DNA from: Trinickia soli
Lineage (GTDB): Bacteria > Pseudomonadota > Gammaproteobacteria > Burkholderiales > Burkholderiaceae
Reading direction: 5' to 3'
DNA: 54,223 nucleotides
NCBI RefSeq assembly: GCF_002879855.1
Contig: NZ_PNYB01000034.1
Coordinates: 1 to 54,223, forward strand
Under the pieces are notes generated by a model. The model did not search any database and was not told where the DNA came from. It saw only the letters and a list, made by a program, of their open reading frames with translations. The position numbers and the translations under genes are program-made. How positions within the stretch are numbered: the stretch's first letter is position 1; each line of letters begins with the position of its first letter. Below, one piece after another: positions 1 to 8,059 of the stretch.

Positions 1-905
1 GCGGGATACGGCGCATACGGCGTATAGGCCGGATAGGTCGGCGCGTACTGCGGCGGATGAGCATAGCCCTGCACGGGCATTGCGCCCGCGTACGGCGTGG
101 GATGCGGGCCATAAGGCTGCGCATAGCCTTGGGCGGGCAGTTCCGCGGCACCGCCGTAGGGCGGATGCGTGTAGTGGGCCTGGTATGCGCTGCCGGACGA
201 TTGCCCGCCCGAAAACCGGTTGAACATCCGGCCGGCCTCCCAGCCCAGCGCGCCGAGCGCCGCCCCGCCCATGAGGCCGAGCCCCAAGTCGAGGCCCGGC
301 ATGAAACAGCCCGGCATGAGGAAGTCCGCCCCGAGCGCTGCCCCTGCCATCATGCCGAGGTCCGCGCCAAGGAACATGCCCATGGCAGGCAGCGCGAAGC
401 GCCCGATGCCGCCAAGGCCGCCGCCAAAGCCGCCACCGAAGCCGCCGCTCGCCCCCCAGTTGAAACCGCGATTGAAATGCTCGTTGTCGCCGCTTTGCGG
501 CCAAGGGGCCGAAAAGCGGGTGCGCAGCGGCCGGGGGAAGCCGAAGAAATGCGGGTGCTTGAACGATGGCACATCATGCCTGCCGTATTTGAACCTGGTA
601 TCGTGCGGCGTCTGAGATGCGCGCGGCGAGGCGGGCGGTGTGGCCGGCGGCGAATGAGCGCCGCCGGAGGTGCCGTTCGTCCGGCCCGCGCGCGGCGAGG
701 CGTTAGCGCGTTGCGTGCGCGCCGCGTTGACGTCCCTCAGATGATCGAGGCGGCCAAACGACGAAGCCGAATGCGAAGTCGAACTCGGGCGCGGCGGCGA
801 GGGCCGCGATCCGGGTGGCGAGTGAGGCGACGCAGGTGACGACGGCGTACTGGCGGGTGAATCGATCGCCGGCATGTGCGAGCCGATGCGAATATCGTCT
901 GGCAT
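1..905 (-). CDS. Gly/Pro/Tyr-rich putative secreted protein of the Hrp regulon (C-terminus outside window)
   Basis: An open frame of 301 codons runs from ATG 905 to the window edge without a stop, so the C-terminus is missing. The first ~100 residues are rich in Ser, Pro and Thr with few hydrophobics, as in type III secretion signals. Then follow a Gly run (GGFGGGFGGGLGGIG), a hydrophobic Met/Gly/Leu segment of ~60 residues, and a Tyr/Pro-rich tail with repeated YAxP-like units and one PPQY. A GAGGAA ribosome site lies 9 bases before the ATG. The gene starts 36 bases after the cupin gene on the same strand, so it probably shares the PIP-box promoter at 2166-2190. The hydrophobic centre could mean a translocator or a membrane-inserting secreted protein. 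I do not recognise a family; secretion is inference. Confidence 0.7.
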   Translation of the reverse strand, partial: MPDDIRIGSHMPAIDSPASTPSSPASPHSPPGSRPSPPRPSSTSHSASSFGRLDHLRDVNAARTQRANASPRAGRTNGTSGGAHSPPATPPASPRASQTPHDTRFKYGRHDVPSFKHPHFFGFPRPLRTRFSAPWPQSGDNEHFNRGFNWGASGGFGGGFGGGLGGIGRFALPAMGMFLGADLGMMAGAALGADFLMPGCFMPGLDLGLGLMGGAALGALGWEAGRMFNRFSGGQSSGSAYQAHYTHPPYGGAAELPAQGYAQPYGPHPTPYAGAMPVQGYAHPPQYAPTYPAYTPYAPYP

Positions 906-941
906 GAGTAAGGTTCCTCGTTGGGGATACGGGGCTGCTGG

Positions 942-2105
942 TCAGGCAGATGCCCGCTGAACAGCCGCATGTCTTGTCACGGCCCACGTATCGTCCATGA
1001 AGCGGCTGACCGAAATCACGTCGTCGAGCGCCCAGACGCAATGGAACCAACCCGTCGGAATCACGAGCAGATCGCCAGGCCCGACGGTCACCTCGATCGG
1101 CCGGGCTTGCGCAAACCGTGGAAAGCGTGCGAGGTCCGGCTGGGCCGCATCGACGCAGCACGGCTGATAGGTGTTGAACCCATCGATTGGATAAAGCAGG
1201 TCGCGCTGCGATGGGGCGTAGAGCCGCAACTTCTTGTGGCCATGCACCTGCGCGAGAAACGAGGCGGCGATGTCGCGATGCAGCGGCGTGACGAGCGTAT
1301 GCTCGCGGCGCACGCCGGCCCAGAGCTGGGCGACCGGGTGATAGGCGCCAGCCGCAAACAGCGGGAACGGGAAAAGCGCGGCCAACTGCGCCGAGAGCGG
1401 GCAGCCGGCTGAATATGGCGCGTCGGCGCCGGCCGCGGCGCCGCGCCACGACCCGAGAAAATCGCCGAGCGTTTCGGGACGGCCGGCAACGCTGTCATGC
1501 CGCAGCGGCATGGAACCATGGCGCGCAATCAGCTCATCGAGCGACCAGTCGAGCGCGGGCCAGTCGAGCACGCCCCGCAGACACAGCGGCATGCTCGCGA
1601 CCAGCGACTCGACGACACGCGCCGGATCCGGCGTGTCGTATTCGGGGACATCCTCCAGCCAGCGCGGGGCAAGCTCGTGCGCATAGCCGAAGCGCGTAAG
1701 CACGCGCGGCTCGGGGCGCTTGAGCAACTGCAGCAGATACTGCGCCGTCAGTTCGTGCCCGTCGATTCGGATGCCGGACGCAAACTCGGGAATGCGCGCA
1801 TCGAACAGGCGCGGTGCGTCGAGCGCCGCACGCAGCGTTTCGGGTGCGAACGTCACGGTGGCGTCCGGCACGATGTCGTCGGCGACGGCAACGAGCGTCT
1901 CGCCCATCTCGAGCGTCACGCTCCGTACCGGTTCGCCGGTGACGACGAGGCGCACTCGGCGCAGCCCCATGCACGGCAGATGGTGCTCGGCCACGCGCTC
2001 GATGCTCAGTTCGAGTAGTTCCGGCGTCGCATCGGGCAGGATCGACAACGCACGTGCGGCGCGCGTCGGCGCAACGGCGAGGTTCATGGCGTCCATTCGA
2101 GGCAT
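942..2105 (-). CDS. Cupin-like (JmjC-type) 2-oxoglutarate/Fe(II) hydroxylase candidate
   Basis: A protein of about 387 residues. The C-terminal half has the cupin_8/JmjC layout with a plausible iron facial triad: HRD (H276, D278) and the histidine of WFHC (H355), followed by a typical GDLLVIPTGWFH strand. The N-terminal half (about residues 20-140) resembles a small lipid-binding SCP2-type fold in pattern only. Such enzymes hydroxylate protein side chains or small molecules; the substrate here is unknown. A PIP box at 2166-2190 with a -10 hexamer at 2134-2129 puts the transcript start near 2122, so longer upstream reading frames are excluded. ATGs at 2105, 2096 and 2087 are all possible and none has a strong ribosome site. 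The gene is upstream of the secreted-protein candidate in the same operon, so modification of a secreted protein is one possibility. Confidence 0.75.
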   Translation of the reverse strand: MPRMDAMNLAVAPTRAARALSILPDATPELLELSIERVAEHHLPCMGLRRVRLVVTGEPVRSVTLEMGETLVAVADDIVPDATVTFAPETLRAALDAPRLFDARIPEFASGIRIDGHELTAQYLLQLLKRPEPRVLTRFGYAHELAPRWLEDVPEYDTPDPARVVESLVASMPLCLRGVLDWPALDWSLDELIARHGSMPLRHDSVAGRPETLGDFLGSWRGAAAGADAPYSAGCPLSAQLAALFPFPLFAAGAYHPVAQLWAGVRREHTLVTPLHRDIAASFLAQVHGHKKLRLYAPSQRDLLYPIDGFNTYQPCCVDAAQPDLARFPRFAQARPIEVTVGPGDLLVIPTGWFHCVWALDDVISVSRFMDDTWAVTRHAAVQRASA

Positions 2106-2165
2106 CCGCGAGGTTTCGATAAAACTGGACGATAGACGTCCGCCGCCCCGTTCACCGCGCGCACG

Positions 2166-2190
2166 GCGAACGTTCATCCACGGGTGCGAA
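2166..2190 (-). promoter_or_regulatory. PIP/hrpII box for the cupin operon
   Basis: Exact TTCGC-N15-TTCGC on the minus strand (halves 2190-2186 and 2170-2166). A TATCGT -10 hexamer lies 31 bp downstream at 2134-2129. Faces the cupin and Gly-rich genes. Known binding site of HrpX (Xanthomonas)/HrpB (Ralstonia) AraC-type activators. Confidence 0.85.
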
Positions 2191-2249
2191 GCAGCGGCGA
2201 ACCAGGCATCGGCCCAGGCCACGAGCCGGCGCGCACGGCGAGCGAATTT

Positions 2250-2274
2250 TTCGCGGTTCACGACACGGCTTCGC
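2250..2274 (+). promoter_or_regulatory. PIP/hrpII box for cysC
   Basis: Exact TTCGC-N15-TTCGC with a TATGCT -10 hexamer 31 bp downstream at 2306-2311. The predicted transcript starts near 2318, 26 bases before the adenylylsulfate kinase ATG. It is back-to-back with the cupin PIP box, giving a divergent Hrp-controlled pair. Confidence 0.85.
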
Positions 2275-2343
2275 CCGCCGGGGCGAAGCACCCGCGAGCG
2301 GCTCCTATGCTGGCTCTACGCTCACCCCGACCGGAAGATATCC

Positions 2344-2952
2344 ATGTTCGACCCAGACTCCAGGCTCACGGCCGCTACGGCAGCGGATCCGGCAAACGTC
2401 GCCGCGTCGGCGCACACGATCTGGCTGACGGGCCTCAGCGGTTCCGGCAAATCGACGCTCGCCTGTGGGCTGGCCGCGCGCCTCACGGCGCGTGGGCGAC
2501 CCTGCTACGTCCTCGACGGCGACCAGTTGCGGCGCGGCCTCTCGCGCGATCTCGGCTTCGGCGATCTCGAACGCCGCGAGAATGTCCGGCGCGCAGCCGA
2601 GGTCGCCCGGCTTTTCAACGAGGCGGGCTTTGTCGTGCTCGCCGCCCTGGTCTCGCCGCGCCGCGCGGACCGCGCACTCGCCGCGAAAATCGTCGGCCCG
2701 TCGCGCTTCGTCGAAATCCACCTGGCGACACCGCTCGACGTGTGCGAGCGACGCGACGTCAAAGGGCTCTATCGGCAGGCCCGCCGCGGCGTGCTTCCGG
2801 ACTTCACCGGCGTCAGCGCACCCTACGAGGCGCCCGTCGACCCCGACCTCGTACTCGACACGAGTCGTATCGATCTCGGTCCCTGTATCGATATCGTGCT
2901 CAACCGCATCGACCAACGCGGCAGTCTGCGTTACGCCGCGCGCGCGGCCTGA
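2344..2952 (+). CDS. cysC: Adenylylsulfate (APS) kinase
   Basis: A 202-residue protein that phosphorylates adenylylsulfate to PAPS, the donor for sulfation and an intermediate of sulfate assimilation. It has all family hallmarks: P-loop GLSGSGKST (about residues 31-39), LDGDQLRRGL, the DLGFGDLERRENVRR block, and the C-terminal KGLYRQARRG...FTGVSAPYEAP signature, so it should be active. ATG 2344 follows a GGAAG ribosome site and sits just behind a PIP-box promoter (2250-2274). No sulfurylase (cysD/cysN) or assimilatory gene is nearby. Its place in the Hrp regulon, directly before effector genes, suggests PAPS supply for a sulfation reaction linked to host interaction. That role is inference; the enzyme assignment is secure. 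Confidence 0.93.
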   Translation: MFDPDSRLTAATAADPANVAASAHTIWLTGLSGSGKSTLACGLAARLTARGRPCYVLDGDQLRRGLSRDLGFGDLERRENVRRAAEVARLFNEAGFVVLAALVSPRRADRALAAKIVGPSRFVEIHLATPLDVCERRDVKGLYRQARRGVLPDFTGVSAPYEAPVDPDLVLDTSRIDLGPCIDIVLNRIDQRGSLRYAARAA

Positions 2953-3008
2953 GGCGCCCCAATCACGGTGACGGAGCGATCGATGCGCTGTCTCGCCTGC
3001 CCCCCGCC

Positions 3009-3033
3009 TTCGCGTTGCGCATTCCAATTTCGC
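3009..3033 (+). promoter_or_regulatory. PIP/hrpII box for the 1630-aa effector
   Basis: Exact TTCGC-N15-TTCGC, with TAGCAT as -10 hexamer 31 bp downstream (3065-3070). Transcription should begin near 3077, which rules out the in-frame ATG at 3069 and supports ATG 3138 as the start. Confidence 0.85.
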
Positions 3034-3137
3034 TTGATGGCGGCCTCTTGTCGTGCAACGTCCCTAGCATGGGTTGCGTTGCAAACCAGATTACGCCGCC
3101 GGGCATCCCGGCAGCGCCGACAAGAGGTTCCCGTCCT

Positions 3138-6100
3138 ATGCGCCCTTCATCGCTCAGTTCCACGAGCAGCCCCTACGCGCGGGCTGAAACGCCGCCCGTA
3201 ACCACCGCGCCGCGGGGCGCGCCTTCGCAGAGCACGCCGCTCTCGAACTCGCCCGCACGCAGTCACGGCGCGTTGGGGAACCTGCCGGGCGCTCAAGGCC
3301 GAGCGGCGCCGGCAGGCAGGCGCTCGCCGCTCGCGTTCGCCTGGCGGCGCTCGACCTGGTCGCAGGCCCTGCAAGACGCCTACGCGGCCGGACACGGCCC
3401 GGAGCCCCAGCATGCGCCCCCTGTCGACTCGAATCCGCTCGACGAACCGCGCCTCTACGATCCCCGCCAGCGCACGCTGAAAACAGCACACGACGGCCGG
3501 CTCACGCTCGCGCAGGTACCCGGCGGCACGCCGCGCCGATACGAGGCCCTGAGTGCCACCGCACTCGTCGAGCAAGTCGCGGGAATCGCCGCGCCCCGGC
3601 CCGGCGGCCCATCGAGCGCAAACGACGCAGCGCGCGGCGAAGCCTCGTCGTCGTCCGCCCCTGCGCTCGCCGGAGACGAGTTGAGCGCCCAGTTGGCATC
3701 GAACGATCCCGCGGTCATCCTGGCCCTCGCGCAGCAGGCCGCGCACCGCGCATGCGAAGCGGCCGAGGCCGCGCGTGCGGGCTCGATGGCCGCACTCGTC
3801 GCCGCTCACGTGGGCAGGCTCGATGCCGGCGGCCCTTCCGGCAGTCAGTTGCCTTTGCACGCGTTGCTCGAACACGCCGGTGGCGCTCGAGCGCATCTGA
3901 ACCAGCTCCACGCGGCGCTTGCCACGATCGAGACGGCCTTCGGCCCATTCGATGATGATGATGACGATGGCGACGACGACGAAGCGTCCGTCCTGCGCGC
4001 CGCCCGCTCGATGATCGAGCAGGCGCGCACGGCCCTCGCGACGCTGGAGTCGGACGTGGCGCATTGCTGCGTCGCACAGGCGGTTGCCGAACATCGGCTG
4101 CCGCCCGAAGCAACCGTGCTGGGGCACGTGGCCGCGCTGCGCGAACTGCACCCCGCCGTTTTCGAACTCGACCAAGGCGGCGGCGATCCGCGTGTGCTCG
4201 AGGGCTTGGCCTCGCTGGCCTCGAACACGGCGCGAGACCTGCGCGCGCTGATGGGCGCGGCCGACGCCGGGGATCGCGCCACGCTGCATCATCTGGGCGG
4301 CGGCGCGGTCGACATCTCGCGGGTCCTGAGCGACGCCGTGCAAACCGTCGTGACGCTGCGCGCCGCCTGCCCTCAAGGCGCAACGCACGATGCGCTCGGT
4401 ACGTTGTTCGACGCCGCCGGGGACGCGCTCGTCTGGCTCGAGGGCGAAGCCCCGCCGGGCGCGGCCGCGCCTGTCCTGCTGCCGCCCCACTCCCCGCTGC
4501 TCACCCCCACCGCACACACACCGGTGTCGAATGAGGCCATCGAAGCTCGCATGGCCGAACTCGCGGTGCAACGGCACGCGCTGGGCCAGTTGCCCCTGCT
4601 CGCGGCCAGCATTGCCCGCAATTCGCAAAATCCTGCCGCGCGCGATCGCGAACTCGGTCGCCTGATCGAGCGCGTGATGACGAATGCGATGGGCGTTCAT
4701 ACGCCGCTCGACACGCGCATCGAACTCGCTCGCGTCGCTATGCACTTCGCGCCCGCGGAAGGCCCGGAGCGCAGCCGGCTCGCCCGCGCGCTGACCAGCC
4801 GCGCACTGCGGGTCGACGCGCCGACGACCAGCGAAGTCCACGCTACGCTCGGCACCGACGATTACGGCGAAAACGGCACGGCGGCGCTTACGCGGGTCGC
4901 GCTGTTCGATCGGCTTGGCGACGTGATGGGCTCGCTCGGCCGCGACGAGGCGCTGCGATTCGCGCGCACGCTCGATGACGGCTGGGATATCCGAGACAGC
5001 CGCTATGGAGGGAGTAATCTCCGGCACTCGGCAATGGCGATCGCGCAGCGGCGCTCGACCAGTCTCTTCGTCTCACTCGATCAGCTTAAGCTCCCCTCGG
5101 ATCCGGTGGCATTCGGGGCATGGCTGGGCGACAGCGCCCAGCGCAACCACTGGGTGTCGAACTACATCAAGGCCTGCAGCATCTCTCGCCACACCCGCGC
5201 AGCGGGGGGCGCGGACGTTACGGTTTCCTATACCGACAACCGGACAGCACTGCGCCAGCTGATCAAGCAGGCGTCGAACATGGCCGCACTGCGCGGCCAT
5301 CGCCATCATTTCGTCAAGCTCGTGAAGGACCTGCTCGAGCGCGACGACGAGCAGATCAAACTCGGACATCGGCCTGTCGTCGGCTCCGCCCAGCGCCTCG
5401 AGCTGCTGCAGGCCATGGCAGCGCAACTGCCGCAGTTCGGCCATGCATCGGGGGATCGGCAAACCGTCAGCGACGTGCTCGGACTAATCCTGCGCGAAAT
5501 GACCGAGCCGCATATGCTCACGCAGGACCGGGTGCGGCTCGCCAAGGAACTGATCGCAGTCACGGGGCAGTTGTCGACGAGCCGGTTCAGCGGTAGCGAC
5601 GCGGCGCAATCGCACGCACTCGACTCGATCGGGGTGGCGGTGCGCAGCCTGCGCGGCGTACAGTCTACCGCCCTGCTGCGGGAGCTGCTTGCCTCGAGGC
5701 TGGCGTGGAGCGGCGAGCGCAGCGCTGGCGCCGACATCGCGCGTACCCGCGGCAAGAAACGCTCCGTGCTGAGCAGTTCCCTGTTCCCGCCGGCTGCCAT
5801 GATCCATGCCGCAAGCTATGCACTGGAAACCGTCAAAGGCCGCAGCAGCCCCAGGGACGAAGCGCTGCAACTGGTACTCGAGACGCTCGAGCGTCGGCTC
5901 AAAGAGACGGTCGATAAGGGCGATCCCGCGCCGGTCGAACTGATTCCCGTCTATGGCGATCTGCTGCGCCAACTGCTCGATGCGTCCGCCCGGCCGGGCG
6001 GCAAACCCGACGCGAACAGCCTCACGCGCGCGCTCTCGTGCATGGTGCGCGGCGCACTGCCGACTGGTGGCGACGCACACGCGCGCGACCGGCGCCTGAG

Positions 6101-8030
6101 CGCCGTGTTCGGCGAGGATCCCGAGATGCGGGCCGCCGTCGCAAGATCGCTGACGCAGGCGATCCGCGACAAGACGGGGCCCGCCTCGAGCCCGTTCGGC
6201 CGGCTCTCGTCGGCGCGCTACCTGCAAAATCTGCTGGCCGCAGGCGTCGGCAGCCTGAGCCAGGACGAGCGGCAGGCAGCGCTCGCGGCGATTCATCGCG
6301 CCGCTGCGAGCAAGTCGCTGAACAGCTCGGGCCGACGGGAGCAGGTGATGCTCAATACGCTCGTTCGCGAGGCGTTGCGCGACGGCATCAGGGTCGAGCC
6401 CGAAGTCATGCGGCGAACGGTGTCGCAGACCATCGCGCTGCTGCGCGCGGTCCCGGGGGCCGTCCGCGAAGCAGCGGCGCAGTACACGATGGAGGACCGC
6501 GCGGCCGCGGCGGCGCCGGTGCACGACGCCGCCAATCAGATGCGCCAACTCGTATCTTTCTATCCGACGCTCGACGCCCAGGCGCGCGGCGAAGTGCGAT
6601 CTGTCCTGCTGGCCTGCGCACCCGCCGTTCCCGCTCAGCATGGCGTGCGCGAAGCGATAGGACAACTGCCGCTGCTGGCGTTCGCCACGAGTCTGTCCCA
6701 CTTTGCCGGCGCCCGGCCCGAGGACGCCCGCGAACTCCTGGAACTGCATGCGCAAGTGTGGCCCCGCCTGAACGCGACGAATCAGGAGGCGGCGATCAAC
6801 GATATGTTCGACGCCTATGACGAGGCCATGCCGGCCGGACGTGAGGCCGTGCTCTCGTTCGTCAGGAGGCTTGGCGAGCCCGGCGCCTTCGTCAGTGCCG
6901 CCGTCAAGCTGATCGGCAGCACCGTCGCGGACGAGGCGATGCGCGCGACGCTCGGCGAAGCGGAAAGTGGCCGGATCATCGCGGCCGTGCTCGAACGGAT
7001 GCGGGCGTTGCCTGCCGACAGCGCATCCGATCTCGTCTCGAGCGTGCTCGGCGACACCGCCGTATTGCCTCAGGCGCTGATCGACGGCTTCATCGCGCAG
7101 GCGGGTACGCTGCAGCCGCGCACGCTGGCGCAGGTGTTGAGCGCCGAACTCAAGCGGCTGCCGACGCTGCCACCCCAGCAAGCGGCCGCCGTCCTCGCGT
7201 CCTGGGACAGGACCGCAAGGCAGTTGCAGCCGGGCTCGCCGCAGCGCGACACGCTGGCGCTGTTCTCGGCTATCGCCGCGCAAGCCAATCCGGGCGCCGG
7301 GGGACGGGCGGGCGGTCCGAGCCAGATTGCGGTACCCGAGGAAGCCGCGAGCCAGCTTTCGTCCGCACTGCCGACGTTCGATCCGCGCCTGCAGGAAGTC
7401 GTGTTGAGCCACATCGCAGGCGAGCAGGCGCCGCCGGCCATGCGCCGCGCGATCGTCGACGATCTGTTCCGCGGGTTCGCGCAGGCCGCGCCGCGACAGC
7501 GGCTGCTCGCGATCCGGCTTGGAGGCGGCGCGGGAATCGGGCGCGGGCTGGAGGCGCTCGCGAAGGAATTCGGCGCGCCACGTTACCGCGCCGGGCAGGT
7601 GGTGCGCCCCGGGCTGGACCAAACCTTCTTGCCCGCTGAAGGCACGAACCGTATGGGGAGCGGGTTGAGCACGCTGCGCGCCGCGCTCGAGGATCCGGCG
7701 CGCCGGCCCGAGGAAGTCTGCGTCGCGCTCGAAACCATCGCCGAGCGTTTCCTCGCCTTGCCGAAAGCCCCATTTCAGGAACAGTTCGCCGAGCTCTTCG
7801 AACGCCTTGTTGGCAGCCCCCGGCTTCCACCGGCGTTGCTGCGGCGCGTAGTCGACACGCTGGCGTTGGCCGATGCTCGGCAATCCGATGTCGGCCGCGC
7901 TCTGCTGCTGCGGCATGGGCGGGCCCTATCCCCCGACACCGAGGGCGCTATCGAACGCGGCGAAGCGCGAGGGCGCCTCGATGCCTTGCGCGCTCAGCGC
8001 GGTGCAGTCCTAGAGCGGCGCGCCGCCTGA
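3138..8030 (+). CDS. Very large putative type III effector (1630 aa)
   Basis: The start ATG 3138 is chosen because the PIP-box promoter begins transcription near 3077 and an AAGAGG ribosome site precedes it. Residues 1-60 are Ser/Pro/Thr-rich (MRPSSLSSTSSPYARAE), typical of type III export signals. The rest is mostly Ala/Leu/Arg-rich and predicted helical by eye, with many LxxLL-like amphipathic stretches. It has an acidic Asp run (FDDDDDDGDDDE, around 3949-3985). No enzyme motif is evident. Size and style recall giant helical-repeat effectors of Ralstonia (RipS, RipA classes), but I cannot show homology and no SKWP repeats are seen. The next effector follows after 29 bases without its own PIP box, so they are probably cotranscribed. 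Confidence 0.75.
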   Translation: MRPSSLSSTSSPYARAETPPVTTAPRGAPSQSTPLSNSPARSHGALGNLPGAQGRAAPAGRRSPLAFAWRRSTWSQALQDAYAAGHGPEPQHAPPVDSNPLDEPRLYDPRQRTLKTAHDGRLTLAQVPGGTPRRYEALSATALVEQVAGIAAPRPGGPSSANDAARGEASSSSAPALAGDELSAQLASNDPAVILALAQQAAHRACEAAEAARAGSMAALVAAHVGRLDAGGPSGSQLPLHALLEHAGGARAHLNQLHAALATIETAFGPFDDDDDDGDDDEASVLRAARSMIEQARTALATLESDVAHCCVAQAVAEHRLPPEATVLGHVAALRELHPAVFELDQGGGDPRVLEGLASLASNTARDLRALMGAADAGDRATLHHLGGGAVDISRVLSDAVQTVVTLRAACPQGATHDALGTLFDAAGDALVWLEGEAPPGAAAPVLLPPHSPLLTPTAHTPVSNEAIEARMAELAVQRHALGQLPLLAASIARNSQNPAARDRELGRLIERVMTNAMGVHTPLDTRIELARVAMHFAPAEGPERSRLARALTSRALRVDAPTTSEVHATLGTDDYGENGTAALTRVALFDRLGDVMGSLGRDEALRFARTLDDGWDIRDSRYGGSNLRHSAMAIAQRRSTSLFVSLDQLKLPSDPVAFGAWLGDSAQRNHWVSNYIKACSISRHTRAAGGADVTVSYTDNRTALRQLIKQASNMAALRGHRHHFVKLVKDLLERDDEQIKLGHRPVVGSAQRLELLQAMAAQLPQFGHASGDRQTVSDVLGLILREMTEPHMLTQDRVRLAKELIAVTGQLSTSRFSGSDAAQSHALDSIGVAVRSLRGVQSTALLRELLASRLAWSGERSAGADIARTRGKKRSVLSSSLFPPAAMIHAASYALETVKGRSSPRDEALQLVLETLERRLKETVDKGDPAPVELIPVYGDLLRQLLDASARPGGKPDANSLTRALSCMVRGALPTGGDAHARDRRLSAVFGEDPEMRAAVARSLTQAIRDKTGPASSPFGRLSSARYLQNLLAAGVGSLSQDERQAALAAIHRAAASKSLNSSGRREQVMLNTLVREALRDGIRVEPEVMRRTVSQTIALLRAVPGAVREAAAQYTMEDRAAAAAPVHDAANQMRQLVSFYPTLDAQARGEVRSVLLACAPAVPAQHGVREAIGQLPLLAFATSLSHFAGARPEDARELLELHAQVWPRLNATNQEAAINDMFDAYDEAMPAGREAVLSFVRRLGEPGAFVSAAVKLIGSTVADEAMRATLGEAESGRIIAAVLERMRALPADSASDLVSSVLGDTAVLPQALIDGFIAQAGTLQPRTLAQVLSAELKRLPTLPPQQAAAVLASWDRTARQLQPGSPQRDTLALFSAIAAQANPGAGGRAGGPSQIAVPEEAASQLSSALPTFDPRLQEVVLSHIAGEQAPPAMRRAIVDDLFRGFAQAAPRQRLLAIRLGGGAGIGRGLEALAKEFGAPRYRAGQVVRPGLDQTFLPAEGTNRMGSGLSTLRAALEDPARRPEEVCVALETIAERFLALPKAPFQEQFAELFERLVGSPRLPPALLRRVVDTLALADARQSDVGRALLLRHGRALSPDTEGAIERGEARGRLDALRAQRGAVLERRAA

Positions 8031-8059
8031 GCCGCCTTATCACGACCGACCGAACCTCG

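Noticed and set aside
57-839. Plus-strand Arg-rich open frame opposite the first gene
   Set aside because: Composition is that of a high-GC shadow; the minus frame has a ribosome site, promoter and low-complexity secreted-protein layout.
1720-2343. Extended N-terminus upstream of cysC
   Set aside because: It would cross two PIP boxes and the cupin gene; CysC family length and the promoter support ATG 2344.
5484-7916. 810-codon antisense open frame within the giant effector
   Set aside because: Arg/Gln/His-rich antisense translation with no ribosome site or recognisable domain; typical of GC-rich DNA.
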